From: Chlorella sorokiniana
Lineage: Eukaryota > Chlorophyta > Trebouxiophyceae > Chlorellales > Chlorellaceae
Length of the DNA stretch: 64,000 nucleotides
Direction: 5' to 3'
NCBI GenBank assembly: GCA_025917655.1
Contig: CP084608.1
Span: 2,480,001-2,544,000, forward strand
The notes under the pieces: model-generated
The model's database searches: none
Told to the model about the DNA's origin: nothing
Seen by the model: only the letters and a program-made list of their open reading frames with translations
Part shown: positions 1-12,459 of the stretch, one piece after another
Layout: each line of letters begins with the position of its first letter
Numbering within the stretch: the stretch's first letter is position 1
Made by a program: the position numbers and the translations under genes

Positions 1-14
1 CCTCCCTCCCCCAG

Positions 15-1211
15 GTCATCGCTCGCACCGCCAACGGCCTCTTTGCCGATGCGCTGGTGGCGGCGGGGTGCCGCGCGGGCCCAAGGGCGTGTTCTTCACA
101 GACACCTATGTGAAGGGCGCAGGTGGGGGGCTGCCCGGTTGAATTGCTGTTGGTGTTTGGGTGGCGAGTTGTATTGAGTGGGGGCGGGAGGGGGAGGGCA
201 CATGCGCGTCTGCCTCGTGACTGCCTCCCGTTCTTTATTGCGACTCTGGCGCAAGCTGGTTGCGCCCGCGCCGCCGATGCCGCCGCTCGCCATCCTTTCT
301 TCTGTGCCCGCAGTGTACCGCATGCACCCGCCGGGCAGCTGGTTCCACCCCTGCCAGTGGTGGGAGGTGGAGTGCCGGCGCCGCCTGTACCGCCAGCGCG
401 TGGCGGGACGTGCGGACATGACGTGAGCGGCACGCTGCGCTGTGCCGTTCGCCTGCCGTGCCATGCTGTGCTATGCTGTGCCCGCTGTGCTGCTCTGCGC
501 TGGCGCCAATCTGCCTTCCAAGAATATCACGCGCTGCCACCCAGTTTGCGCACCCGCCTCCCTCTGCTGTTTGCTCTGCCCCGCGTGAGCACCGCCGGCG
601 GCCCCGTGCCTTCAAACAGTCCTCACCTCCAGTCCCATGGCCGCAGTGCCCCCCGCCTCCCCTCCCCTCCAGGCACCTGGTGGGCTGGCACCGCATGGTG
701 GGCAGCTGGATGGCGGGCAAGGAGGACGGGGTGGGCATCGTGAACACGACGGCGGAGCTGTGCGGCGGCGTCACCCACAGCCGCGGCAACGGCCAGGTGG
801 GCGGCTGGGTGGCGCCGCTCGTCTTCGAGGAGGCGCAGCAGGCGGGCGGCAGGCTGGAGCTGAGGAGGCGCAGGGAGAAAGCCCGCAGCAGGGGCAGGGG
901 CAGGGGAAGCAGCCTGGGGGCAGGTGGGTGGAGCTGAGGAGCGGCAGGCGGAAGGCCAGAAGCAGCAGCAGGGACAGAAGGATGACCCGCCGTTGCCCAA
1001 GCAGCAGCAGGGGCAGGGGCGGCAGGGCGAGCCGCCGTTGACCGAGCAGCAGCAGCCGCAGCAGCAGCGGGGACAAGAGCGTGAGGCGCCAGGCACAGTG
1101 CAGGAACAGCAGCAGGAAGCGCAGGCACCTGGGGCGGCGCAGCAAGATCCAGGCGGCGGCGGCGGCGGCGCCGATGGCGAAGTCGTGGCGCTGCCTTTGC
1201 TTGCGCCCTGA
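15..1211 (+). CDS. 3' part of an unrecognised multi-exon gene
   Basis: Three exons are visible. Exon 15-122 follows a CCCCCAG acceptor and reads VIARTANGLFADALVAAG, then GVFFTDTYVKGAG after one apparent missing C near 83. Exon 314 to about 417 reads VYRMHPPGSWFHPCQWWEVE. Exon 673 onward reads HLVGWHRMVGSWMAGKEDG and IVNTTAELCGGVTHS, and seems to continue into a Gln-rich tail ending at the TGA 1209-1211. The Trp- and Cys-rich middle part looks like a folded conserved domain, but I do not recognise the family. The Gln-rich end needs a frame change around 860-920, so the true stop could be nearer 937. The 5' part lies outside the window. Confidence 0.45.
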
Positions 1212-1702
1212 CCTGCGGCCTATTACCCATTGACTGCTCCCAGCACTGCTCGATTTCATTGTCAAACATCCCCCTGCTTCGGCTGGCTCTGACCCTCTGC
1301 TGCGATTTCGTAACAAATTACAGGCAGCAGGTAATCTTGACCATGGTGCAATGCAATGGTGGTTGGTGGTGTGAGGCTGCCGCCTTCCAAACCTCTGATC
1401 CTCAGAACTTGACACCCGCCACTGGCTTTGCCAAGAAATCTGCAGCGACAGCAGCGAACGGGCTGGAATCCGCTCAACGGGCGCACTGCCGTCTGCAGCT
1501 GCGTCCCCTCGGCTGCCTCGGGCTGCCACAGGCTGCCCAAGGCCCCCGGGCCGCGCATCGCCCGCTCCGGTGCTGCTGCCCCTTGTAGCTGGTCTTGAAC
1601 CGTGAGACACTTCGCGCCCCGCGCCCCCACCCCCACCCACCCACCCACCACCACCACCCCCACCACCACCACCCCACACACACATACCCCCTTGCTTCCC
1701 AC
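1212..1702. other. Convergent 3' region between the partial gene and RPS2
   Basis: This stretch should hold the 3' UTRs of the plus-strand partial gene and of RPS2, and the unresolved last exon of RPS2. Its right end is a run of CCACCC and CCACCACC units (about 1625-1682). A TTACA at 1318-1322 is TGTAA on the minus strand, the usual green-algal polyadenylation signal, and could serve RPS2. Confidence 0.4.
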
Positions 1703-4700
1703 CTGAGTACTCTTGCAGAGGGTTTATGGAGGCGGGGTACTTGGGCCACATGTCGGGGGTGAGGAAGGCGTAGGAGGACTGCGGATGGCGCAATATCGAT
1801 GGGTGAGTGAGAGACAAAGAGTCGTGCAAAGCAATTGTAAGTGTGCGGGCCCATGGATGGTGCGCTGAAGGGGCGAGAGGCAGGATGCTGCGCACTCTTC
1901 AGGGCGCGACTGAAACCATGTGGTGGTAGGGTGACGGGAGGCAGGGCAGCACGGGCAGAGGAGCAAGGCAGCAGGGCGCAGCGGCGGCGCACCGCCAGCG
2001 CGTAGAAGGTTGCCTTCACAAAGTTGCCCTGCAGGAGCCAGAGCGTGGCGAGAGGTGGGGGACACGGCTCAGCTGGCGATGCGGAGAGGCGGGACTTGTG
2101 CCGAGAAGCAGGGCAGGCCAACCCCCTCTGTATGCGGCCATTCCTGCCCCCCCCGCCCCCTTCCCCCCTCCCCTAGCCCCCTCCACACACACGCACACGC
2201 TCATGCCCACATTGCGCCTCCACCCCTTCCACCATGTGCGGTGCTCTCTGCCCCCGCCTACCCTCGCCCTTGTGCACACCCACCACCCGCCACCACCATT
2301 CACCACCCACCACCCACCAGGGTCTTGGTGTTGCCGCGCGAGGCGGTGTAGCAGTCCTCGATGCCCGCCATCTGCAGCACCTTCTTGGGAGTGCTGCAAA
2401 GGGTGAAGGAGGGGTTCAACCTGGCTCTCAGGGGTGATGGGTGGGCAGCTCCCTGCTGGGGTCTGAAAAATTGTGAGGTCGGGCCTTCGATGCTGCTCTA
2501 GCACCAGCACCCCCCCCCCCCCCACCCACCCACACACACACATCCCCCCATCCCACAGTTGCACCCATTCCCACGCCCACATGCCCACACACATGCACAT
2601 ACTGGCTGGGCGTCTCACCGTGCTGCAACGATGCCAGCGCCACGAGGGGCTGGGATCAGGCGCACGCTCACGGAGCCGCACTGCCCGGTCAGCTTGGTGG
2701 GCACCTGAGGGGGTGGGGCAGGCAGGCAGAGCAGCAAGTGATCACTCATGAGCGGGGGTGAGGACTCAGCAGCACTGCAGTCATTCCTGTGCAAGCTTTC
2801 CTCCGCCACATGCCGCATGGAAAGGCTGCTCCGCCAGGGCATGTTAGAATGGACTGCAAGCGACAGCCTGCTACCCACACCCCAAGCTGCCAGCAGGCCA
2901 TGGCCTTCACCGGCACAGCCCTGACGCCGCTGCCGTGGCCACGTACCGGCCTCCTACTTCATGCTCACCGTGTGGACCTTGCCGATCCCTTCCCACCCAC
3001 AATGCCGCCCCACTGAAACCCCCTGCTGCCGCTGGGTCGCCTCACCGTGTGGACCTTGCCGATCTTGTTGCCCCAGTAGCCGCGCCGCACAGGCACCAGC
3101 GCCAGCTTGGCCAGGATGATTGCGCCTGCGGGGAGGGCGGTGGACGTCAACGGAGCATTTGATGCGAGAAAGCCACTTGGGTTGAAGCCCATTCACCGCC
3201 CCCGAAAACCCCTTGTGCCCGGCTCACCCCGAATGGCAGTCGCTACCTCCTTGGCCACCTTGACCCCCAGCCCGATGTGGCCGTTGTAGTCGCCCACACA
3301 CACAAAGGCCTGTGGGCAGCGGGAGGGGCATGGGTCGCAGTGCTGAGTGCACTCCCGGCCGGTGCAACAGGGCAGGCAGCGGCTTGCTGTATGGCAGCCG
3401 CAGACAACAGGCTGAGCATGCGCTGCTGTGAGGCAGCAGCTGGACTGGGCAAGAAAGGTGCAGGTTGAAGGTGTTGGGGCTCGCCTTCATGCGCGTGCGC
3501 TGGCCGGCCTGCGCAGACAGGGCGGGTGCAAGTACTGGAGGCTCAGCATCGACCCGGCACCAGTGGCGCTGCCATGTCGAGGGGGTCCACCCTACTTCAA
3601 GTTGCTGATGGCTGCTCAGGCATGCCCTCTGCTGAACTGCTGCCCTCGAAATGATAGCTGCCCAGCAGAGCCCGGCCCTTAGACGTGCGCAAGTACTGGA
3701 CCCAGACCTGTCCGCAACTCTGCCCTCACAAGCCCTTCACAAGCCCCGTACGGCCAGGCTGTCGGCGGCCCACCTTGGTCATGCGTTGCACCGGCATGAT
3801 CTTCATCACCTCATCCTTGAGGGCCGGCCCCAGGAAGTGGTCGATCACCTGCACGGGCAGTCGAGGGCGGTGGCGGCGTCTGCTCATCTGGTTGCGGCCA
3901 GCTCCCTCCCTTGCCTCGCCTGCACCGCCCGCCTGCACCAGCAGCGGTTCCAGCAGCACACGTGCAGCACAGGCTGGCGCTGTATGGTAAGGCCCAGATG
4001 TGTTGTGCTGGCACACCACCCACCCACCCACCCACCCACCTGGTACTCCTTCACGGCCAGCGAGAAGAGAAAGATCTGCTCCAGGCTGCGGATCTTGCCC
4101 TGCGGCACAGCAGTACGTTGGCACCGCCTGGCAGAGATCTCTGCCGCTAATGGGGGCAGCAGCAGAAGCGCAAGATCGCTGCCAGCGACTGCGGTCGCGT
4201 GCCCTGCCGACGCATGCTGCTGTTGGTCGCTGCAACTACAGCGCCCTCGCAGCGTGCGCCATGGACGGGGAGGCCCTCGGGAGCTGGAAAGGCACCCTGG
4301 CTCTTCCGCCCAGCCCACCACCCACCTGCTGCACCAGGCGGCCGAGCTTGGTGGACGGCACCCACTTCTCCTCGCCCTCGTCTCGCCTGCGTGCCAGCTG
4401 GCGGCGAAACACAGGTCAGGCGCTGGGTTGCACATTCGACGTCATGCTGGCACGGCGGGCATGCCGGATTGAGCGCTCACCTTCCACGGCCGCGGCCGCG
4501 ACCTCGATCACCCCTGCCGCGCCCCCTGCAGAATGATGCGGGGTTTGAGCGCTGTGAGGGGAGGCTGGTCATGAAGCGGCAAGCCGACGTTCGCCGCAGC
4601 AGCCGGCTGCGCTCCTGCTGTGAATGCATGCAGGCCTGGCAGCGGGTATGACAGTTCCCTGGATCACGGCTGGCAGCGTTGTTGGTTGCAGAAAGGCAGA

Positions 4701-4846
4701 GGAGCAGCCTTGGAGCAGTCCGACCAGGCCGGCTCTACCCACGGAGCGACGCAGCTCCTCCACCCATCCTCTTACCCTCCAAAGCCACGTCCAAACCCAC
4801 CCCTTGCGCCCTCTGGCCTGGGGCCCGCAGGAGGGGCGTCAGCCAT
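1703..4846 (-). CDS. RPS2: 40S ribosomal protein uS5 (RPS2)
   Basis: Small-subunit ribosomal protein that helps line the mRNA entry site. Twelve exons join in frame: 4776-4846, 4481-4525, 4326-4386, 4040-4099, 3774-3848, 3485-3508, 3228-3309, 3046-3125, 2619-2704, 2318-2393, 1993-2028 and 1703-1778. The N-terminus starts [18 protein letters not shown] and runs into an RG-rich arm typical of eukaryotic RPS2. The S5 domain follows, with [56 protein letters not shown] and [17 protein letters not shown]. The end of the visible part reads [16 protein letters not shown]. The 24-nt exon AGQRTRMK needs a GC donor at 3484-3483. The last visible exon ends in phase 1 at 1703, and the final short exon between there and about 1260 was not resolved. 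About 257 residues are accounted for, close to family size. Confidence 0.95.
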
Positions 4847-5627
4847 GGCTGTCCCAGTCGCTTGTCGGGGAAGAGAGGCGCTCAGACGTCCTACGGGGAC
4901 TGATCGCCTTGGGGATAACGCAGGAAAGGGCCGACCAGGCCTGAGAAGGGAAGCATCAGCCAGCGGCGGCAGCCAGGGTCCAAGGCTGGGCTGCCGCCTT
5001 GTGGCGCCTGGACGACGCTAGATTTGGCCGATTGGTCGCCTTTACACCTGAAAAGTAATAGCACATTATTGATCTCTGCTCCAAGGCCGCCTTGCAACCA
5101 CCACCCTGAACTGCCCCGCCGGCAGCAGCGCCAGGCAGCCTCGTCCGCGCTTCTGCCGCACATTGGACCCGTGTCTCTGCTGCAGCAGGTGTCCATTCGC
5201 ACGTCTGGCATGCCTGTAAAGGGTGCCAAACCATGAATGCTGATTGCTGACCGAGGACACGGCAATAGTCGTGCCCGCCGCTGATGCCTGCTATCACCAG
5301 CTATCGGTCAGCGAGAGTGCGCACCACTTTCATGTCACAGTCACAAAGACTCTGCAATGGATATGTTGCAGCGCATTGCCAATCACAGCAAAGGTGGATG
5401 AGAGGGGCAGAGCAAGCGATGAATGTCAGTGCGAAGCCCAGCAGCATGCTTGGAACGCAGGAACGAAAAGCGACAAGGGGCGTGCAGCGGGAGAGGCAAT
5501 CAAGAAAATTGAGGGCAGGGTGTATGAAACGGGCTTGCCGAGCCGGTGGCAGGTGCAGCGGCTGCCGTGGCATGCGGCACGGCTGCTTGCAGCCGCCACA
5601 AGACGAACGGCAGCTGCCGAGCGTGGT
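4847..5627. other. Gap between RPS2 start and DUF2009 stop
   Basis: Both flanking genes are on minus, so this should hold the RPS2 promoter and 5' UTR and the DUF2009 3' UTR. I see no further gene. No TATA box stands out. Confidence 0.4.
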
Positions 5628-8600
5628 TCACTTGAAGTCGCCATCAAAGCCCACGAAACCAGCCAGCTTGAACTGCGAAAAAGTAGCGGTAGGCGGCATC
5701 AAATGAGCAATAGTGCAATCGCAGTGAAGCGGGCAGCATAGTTGCCAAAGAGGAGACGAGCAGGCACAGCCGGCAGTATCCTGCCGACCGACGTTGCAGC
5801 AGGATCCCTGTCCACAGCTCTTCCTCTTCTCCCCCTCCACTCACCACGTGATAGTAAGGTTTCTTCTCGATCTGGGGAAGGAAGGGTTGCAGAGTTGGTT
5901 GTTTGGTGGGACAGGGCGGCTGGTGCGGGCCACAAGACAGCAAGCCGCATTCCCGTGCCACCAGCTGCTGGGCGCCCACCAGCCCTGAGCCCACCTTGCT
6001 GCACCAGTTCCAGGCTGAGGTGAGGCGTCCGTCGATGCAGCTGCCGGCGTCAAAGAAATTGTCTGCATTGTGGGGAGCGGCAGGCGGGGGTAGGCTGGGG
6101 GTTGTCACCGGAAGGATGGGCCGGCTGGGCGCATGCACGCCTGCCAGCGTGTTGCAGGTACACACGAGCCGCGGACAGCCGCGTCGTCCCTGCCCATCCC
6201 CTCCCGACACGGCCTCAGCCAGGCGCGGCAGAGGAAGCTGCCAGGAAGCTCTCACCGGCGCCGCTGCCATCAAACGCGTGCCGGAAGAAGTCGAGCAGGA
6301 TGGCCTTGCGGCAGGCCTCCACGCCGCCAAACGCGGCCTGCACATACGCCGCGATCTGCGAGGGCAGGATGCAGGGCAGGGGTGAAGGGGAGGTGGCAGG
6401 CTTGGGGTCAGTCGGTGATGAAGCTGGCCGCAGGCCAAACGGGAGGAAGCTTTGCAGCAGACTTCTCCTTCCAGCGGTGTCCCGCCAAACGTGCTCCCGG
6501 CGTTCCGTGGAAGGCGCGACGCCGCTGCCGGTGCATCAGCAAAGAGAAGGGCAGCCAGCTGCCCCGTGGCTTCCCCACCTGCGGATCGCGGCACAGCTTG
6601 GGCAGCTCGTCCAGCACCAGCACCACGGGGTTGAGGATGCGGGGCACCTGTGTGGGGTACGGGTGGAGGAAAGGAAGGGCAGCGGGTGAGCGAAATGCGG
6701 GGGTTGAGTCGGCGGGGAGCGGCACAGGGCAGCGCTGCGTTTTTCAGCGTTCATGCGTGGAGCTGCAGGAAGAATGCATTGGTTGTGGAAGGCCACCTTC
6801 GTCTTGTGAAAGGCGCCGCATCGCAGCCGCTCGTGCATGCAGGTCCCAAATTTCTATGGCACCCACCACCTGGTCGCCCACCCATCCCAAACCTCCCACC
6901 CAACCCACCCACCTGCGTATACTTGTCGATGAACACTGATGGAGGGATTACAGGCAGCGGGGAGGGAGGGAGGCAGGCGAGGGCAGTCAGCGGACACGCA
7001 GCGAAGGCAGCCAGGCAGCCAGCTTCAGTGGCAGCCCAGAGGCCCGAGCCCACAACCTCCCTCTCGCCAGCTCGTTCAAAAAGAGGAGGACCAGCGAACG
7101 CCAGAAATCCCAGCGACAGATGTAACACCCCCGCTCACTCAATGCGTTTGGGACGTTGTGATCTCCCAGGTGCACCACGCTGCTGCCCACCCAGCCGCCG
7201 ATGCGCCGCTGGCAGCGTGCCAGGATGGCTTGCATGGCGCGGCCCACTGCAAAGGGTAGGGTGTAGTGGGGGCAACGTGATGGGTGGGTGGTGACGTTGG
7301 TCTGGGGAGCGGGGCTGCCACGGCGTGGAGGTTAACTAGGCAGAGCAGGTGTGGAGCAGAGGTGGCTAGCAGTGCGCAGCGCAGCAACACTGCCAGCCAG
7401 CTGGGATGCTGGCTGCGCGGCCTCGGCTCAGCCTGCATGTGCGCAAGGAAGGAGCAGTACATGTGCAGCGGGCGGCGGCGGCGGCTCACCGCGCGGCGCA
7501 GACTGCACGCGATTGAGCCCCTGCCCCGTATTCTGCAGGTGGTACCGGTTGCCCTCGGCCAGCAGGTCTGCATCTGCCAGGTACCACAGCTTGAACATCT
7601 GCGGTACAGCGCGGTACATCATGGTATACATCGGTTCAAACAGCATAGTGGTGGCAGGGTGCCCGGCCGAACCAGGTGGGCATCGCAGCTGCTGGTTCGG
7701 AACCATCAGGGGCCAAGCAGAGGGCCAAGGCACAGCCAGGAAGTCGTTCGGCGGCCAGCAGGCAGGGCTGGCAGGGCAGCAGGTCTGCTTCACAGGTTCT
7801 GATTGGGCGCCGGCAATGGTCAGGGGAGAGCACCGGGCACCCACCTCGTGGCTGATTTCACGCCACAGCGTGAGGCTCTGCAGCACGTAGTTGTACTGCA
7901 GCAGGACGGGATGAACATAAATGAGGGAATTGTTGAAGCGAGTGCGCGTCAAGAGTCCGCCGCAGGCGGCAAGCCATGCTTGCAGTTGCTGGGGAAAGGA
8001 TCATTGGCGGAGCAGAGGTTCCTTCAACAACAAAGCGGCAGGGACCGTCGCCTGCCCCGGCAGCGCCACCGCCCACCTGCCGCTCGTGGCTGTGCGTGAG
8101 GCGTGCGCCCTGGCTGCCGCCCTGGATGGCCAGGGAGTAGCCGGGCTCAAAGTGGGTGGGGGTGAAGTACGCGTGCAGGTACGCAATCATCCTGCACGGG
8201 GGTAGAGTTGGGTGGGGCAGCAAGAACAAGCCGATCAGCGGTTGCTGGATCATGTCGGACGCTGCAGGGGGCCAAAGTGCTCAGCGAACGCTATATCCTA
8301 TCCCCCCCCACACACACACACATACACAAACGCCCGCCAAAAAACTCGCTGCACCTACACATGCACCACCGCGCCCCCAAAACCCCAACAACAACAGCCC
8401 CCTCCCCCTCACTTGTCCACGGGATCGCGGTTGAACAGCAGGTAGGAATTGTTGTCGGAGATGGAGTAGAGGCAGCGCAGGATCTCCTCCTCGCCGAGGG
8501 AGCGGGAGCGGAACTTGCGCGCCAGGTGCTCCCGCGCCCGCTCCTTCACCTGAGGCACACAGAAGAAGGTGGCGGAGCGTCGGGGGGGCGCGAGGGCATC

Positions 8601-11600
8601 AGGAGGGAGCAGTGGAGTGTGGGGGCGCAGCACGCAGGGCTGCTGAGCAGCCCAGGCAAGCAAGGGTCGGTGCGGTCCAGCAGCAGAGCTGGGGTGGCAG
8701 CTCGAGCCCACCCACCTCGCTGGCTTGCCGCAGCAGGCGAATGGCCCTGCCTCAGGCACCCCCAATCTACACACCCACCCACCCAAGGATGCCGACCACA
8801 CCCAACCACTCGCCCACCTTGATGTCACGCTGCACCTCGTGCCGCGGCCGCCCGCCGCCACAATCTCGGCGGTGGCTGCCTCCAGGGCGGGGTCGTCCAG
8901 CAGCGCCAGAGCGCCGCGCTCCTCCAGCAGCGCATACACGGTGCGCAGCGGGCGCACACACCTGTTTCATTGTTTGAAAGTTTGGGGGTGGGAGTGAAAG
9001 GTGTGGGTGGGTGGGAGAGCGGGCTGCGGGACAGCAGTTTGCGGCAGGTGAGGGTGCAGCTGAGCTGCAACAAGCAGGCAAGTGCGAGGCTGAGAGCGCT
9101 CGGTGTGCAGCTGACATGCTGCCATGCCGCCGCGGCGCCTGCCCCTGCCCCGCAGTGGGCACGGTGGGGCAGCAGGGTGCCGGCTTGATGCAGACCCCAC
9201 TCCAGTCCCCGGTGAGGGGTGCAGCCAGGCGGGACGGGCCCTGGCCCAACTCACTTGAACTCCAGCAGCTGCAGCAGGCGGCACAAACAGCACCGTGAAT
9301 TGAGTAGTCCAACGTCACAACGTTGAGGCAGCCACGGGCGCAGCCCGGCCAGGTGCTGATTTGAGAATGCGAAGCTGAGGGAGGGAGGGGCGCCAGCTGG
9401 CATCGTACCTCCTGTATCTCGGGGTCGGCGCTGTCCTGAAGCAGGTACATCATCTTCCCAAAGGTGTCCCGCATCTGCGCATGTACAAATCACCGTACAA
9501 ATAGCAGTGAAAACCCAAGAAATCCCTCGGAAGAAGCAACACGAAGGCCGCCTTTCGAATGAGGGGCAGCGCCAGCTCGCGGCCCAGCAGCTGCGCCGCA
9601 GCAGAGCGCACGGGGTAACCTCCCTCGAGCAGCCCACCTTCTCCGGGTTCATGATTTTATGGCGGCGCCCACCTCGAAGCAGTCCTGCAGGAGGCAGGCG
9701 AGCGCAGGCCGCAACGTTTGTTGTTGAAAATACGTTTCGAGCTCGAATTGTTACCAAGCAGCTGCAGCATGCGGCACGCCTGGACAGAGCAAGGCTGGAA
9801 ACAAGGCGGGGTGCAAAACAAGGCAGCAGAAGGGCAGCGCCGGCGCTCAGCAACCAGTGCGATCCAGCACAGCCAAACAAGCACCTGAAAGAACTGGCGC
9901 AGATCCGAGAAGTCTCGGTCCGTGATCAGCTGCTGCCCCCGCCGAAAGTCCTGCACAGGCGGGCAACGGACGTCGACGCAGCAGCCGCATGTTTGTGGCA
10001 AGCCAGCGGCGGCCTCGTGTTTGCGTGACACCAGCTGCCACCCTACAGCTCTCCACTCCAGCCTCGGCCTAAAACGGCTGCCAAACCGGCCAGCCTTTGG
10101 TCCTGTCCCAGTCCACAGACCGAGATTGGTGAACAAACATTCACAAAATGAGGGCGAAAAGACAGCAGAAGGCCCCCAAAACTGGCTGGCGCAGCCGCTC
10201 GCCTGTGCCACCACCAGGCCGCACAGTATGGCGCACATGTCCCGTATCTGTGCGTGCACGCGCCCGCTCTTCTTGCGCCATGTGATGACGTCCACGCGGT
10301 CTGCGGCAGGGGCAGGGGCGGGGACGCACGGGCAAGAGGGTGGTGGGTGTGTGCGGAGGTGGTGGGGGGGCGCGGCTGAAGGGCAGGCCACCACCACCCA
10401 CCGCTTGCTCCCCGCAAAACAACCCAATCATCCCCTTGAGAGCCCGCCCCCAGCTTGCCCACCCACCTGTGTACTCGCTGACGTGCAGGGCAGCTTCCAG
10501 CAGGCGCAGCAGCCGCCGCTCGTCCATGTCCAGGCGCAGCGGGATGTACCGCGCACGTTCCCGGAGCTGTCGTGGAAGCTGTCCTGGTCCGCCGCTGCCG
10601 CCGCCGCTGCCGCCGCGCCCGCGGCGCCGGGGGCAGCGCGGGGCCGATGAAGCCAGATGCGGGGGCTGTTCCGGGCCTACCGCAGCGGCAGAGGGATCAT
10701 CCTCGAACTCGCCGCCGTCGTTGGAATCGCCCGCATCCTCCCGTGGCCGCTTCATCTCCACGTCTCCATTTGACTCCAGGTCGGCCTGCAGGCGGCAAGG
10801 GGAGGTGAGCAGGCAGGGGGCAGCGGCGGCGCAGCAGCGGATGGCCAAAGGGGGCGTGACACCCGCTGAAGTTCCTGCCGCGGTGACAACACCATGCACA
10901 GGGCAGCCCAGCGCGACGCAGCACCCGCAGGCGTCCCTCCAGAGCTGCTGCCGGGCGGGCGCCAGGCTCAGCCCACAGCCCAGCAGTGAGCTGAGCAGCC
11001 GCCGCCGCACCCCACCTGCGACAGGGAGCGCTTGCTGGTCTCGGCCTTGAGCTGCGCAGCGCTGGCCCGGGCCTCGGCCGCCGCCACCCCGAGCTCCTCC
11101 AGCAGCTTGCCCATCTCGGCGGCGGCGACGACGGCGGCGGCGCCGTCGCTGCCGCCGCCCGCAGCCCCCATCCCCGCCAGCAGGCCCTGCAGCTGCTGCG
11201 CGCGAGCCAGCAGCGCTGCGGCATCCGCCTCCTTTTGGCCCAGGTACTCGCTCCATTGCTCCTGAGCCACCGCAAGCCGCCGAGCGTTGGCCTCAGCATC
11301 TGCCTCGGCCCGCAGCCCGCGCAGCGTGCTCCTCTGTAGGGCGCATTGCAGAAGAGGATGTTGGGGTGAAAACTAGGATGCGTTGTTACCAGTAGCATCC
11401 TCGGGCAGCACGCACGCATTGAGAAAGGAATGGCAACCACAGCCGGCAAGTCCATGCAAGCACCCCACGCCGCTGCCGGCCCGACTGCGGCGACGGCATT
11501 GCTGCAAGGGTGGCCAAGGGCGTTGTTGGCAGCTGAATACCACATCTGCATGACTGCCTACGCACCATACAGGCGCTGAGCCTGATCATCGCCAGCGGGC

Positions 11601-11788
11601 TGCCCGTTCTGTTGACTGCTGGTGGGCTCCTGCTCGTTGTCGTCCAAGATGGCGTTCAGCGCAGTGTGCTGCGCCATCCTGGGCGCTTCTGACGCTATCC
11701 CTCCGCCGGTCCACAGCCTCAGAGTCTTCACAAGGGTGTGAAGGAGGCCGCCTTCAGCAGAACTTCTTTCGGGCGGCAAAAATGACAT
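5628..11788 (-). CDS. DUF2009 family protein
   Basis: A conserved eukaryotic protein of unknown function found in plants, algae, amoebae and some fungi. The match to the DUF2009 family is strong along its length. The N-terminal exon starts MSFLPPERSSAEGG; a second ATG at 11677 (MAQHTALNAI) is an alternative start. A long Ala/Glu-rich helix follows (about 11000-11330), then the family blocks in order: RYIPLRLDMDERRLLRLLEA (10490-10560), DVITWRKKSGRVHAQIRDMC (10210-10300), NPEK, LGEEEILRCLYSISDNNSYL (8430-8500), YNYVLQSLTLWREISHE (7850-7900), NTGQGLNRVQSAPR (7490-7550), GGWVGSSVVHLGDHNVPNAL (7140-7200), VFIDKYTQV, FDGSGADNFFDAGSCIDGRL (6020-6290) and finally FVGFDGDFK before the stop. No catalytic motif is evident. 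The intron-rich layout matches its neighbours. One frame change around 8860 resembles the other single-base losses in this window. Confidence 0.9.
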
Positions 11789-12459
11789 TCAAATCGCAAT
11801 CATGATATGCTCACAATGCCAGAACAGCCATCACGGCCCGAAAGGCGCTGCCCACTGAAGTACGGCGTGCAAGTACGCACCCGACTTCCCGTTGTCCTGT
11901 GGTAAAATTTCGGGCGGCGCCGGCCAAGTGATATTTTCGGTTGTGTGCTCAATCAAGGGCCCGTTTGTGGGGGCAGGCGAGCCGGTTCGCTGTTTTGTGA
12001 CTGATTACGGACATCTCTCCTGGATTTTTACCTCTTACAGGAGGCAAGTAAACGTTGAGCATATCGTGAGCCGGGATATTCATGGAAACGGGTTGGAGTG
12101 GGTGTTAAACTCGCCCCTGACGGCTGAGAGCGACCATAGTGCATTTCCAACGTTGAATAAGTAATGTTAAATGCTGTTGTGGCAGCGCTGCATTGCGCCA
12201 CACCCCAAGCACACCCTTTTCCGATCAGCCGCCTGCCTTGCGTCCTGCAGGGCCACCTTCAGCCTGCCTACAGACAATGGCATACGCACGCAGCTCCTGA
12301 AAAGCGCCATGCAGCCGCTGGCAGGGCGCAGGGCCGAGGACAGCGGTGCTGCTGCCGCCGCCCAGCACGTGCCTGCCTCAGCCCCTCGCCCGGCAATGCC
12401 AGCAGCAGGTGCGGGCTCAGGGCGTGCATGGCGTGGGGAAGGCGCGGCCACGCGGCGCC
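11789..12459. promoter_or_regulatory. Divergent upstream region of DUF2009 and the CCCH gene
   Basis: About 670 bp lie between two outward-facing genes. Base composition is lower in GC from about 11880 to 12170 than on either side. No clear TATA box or repeat was found. The real 5' end of the plus-strand gene may lie inside this stretch, because its start at 12460 is tentative. Confidence 0.35.

Noticed and set aside
235-1269. 344-codon minus-strand open frame over the left-edge gene
   Set aside because: It is Ala/Pro/Arg low-complexity sequence antisense to exons with good splice sites.
4913-4935. An 18-bp stretch, GGGGATAACGCAGGAAAG, identical from memory to part of a common plasmid origin region
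   Set aside because: The match stops abruptly on both sides and lies in a normal intergenic stretch before RPS2. It is best read as chance, not vector contamination; a vector screen would settle it.
9734-9750. GAGCTCGAATT stretch reminiscent of a cloning polylinker
   Set aside because: It is too short, its flanks are ordinary intron sequence of the DUF2009 gene, and no other vector-like sequence adjoins it.
10141-11256. Long open frame read through minus-strand exons and introns (371 codons)
   Set aside because: GC-rich sequence yields long open frames by chance. The conserved DUF2009 exons and splice sites explain this region better.
11892-12164. Plus-strand open frame of 90 codons in the DUF2009/CCCH intergenic region
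   Set aside because: It has no recognisable domain, no splice context and atypical composition; it lies where a promoter is expected.
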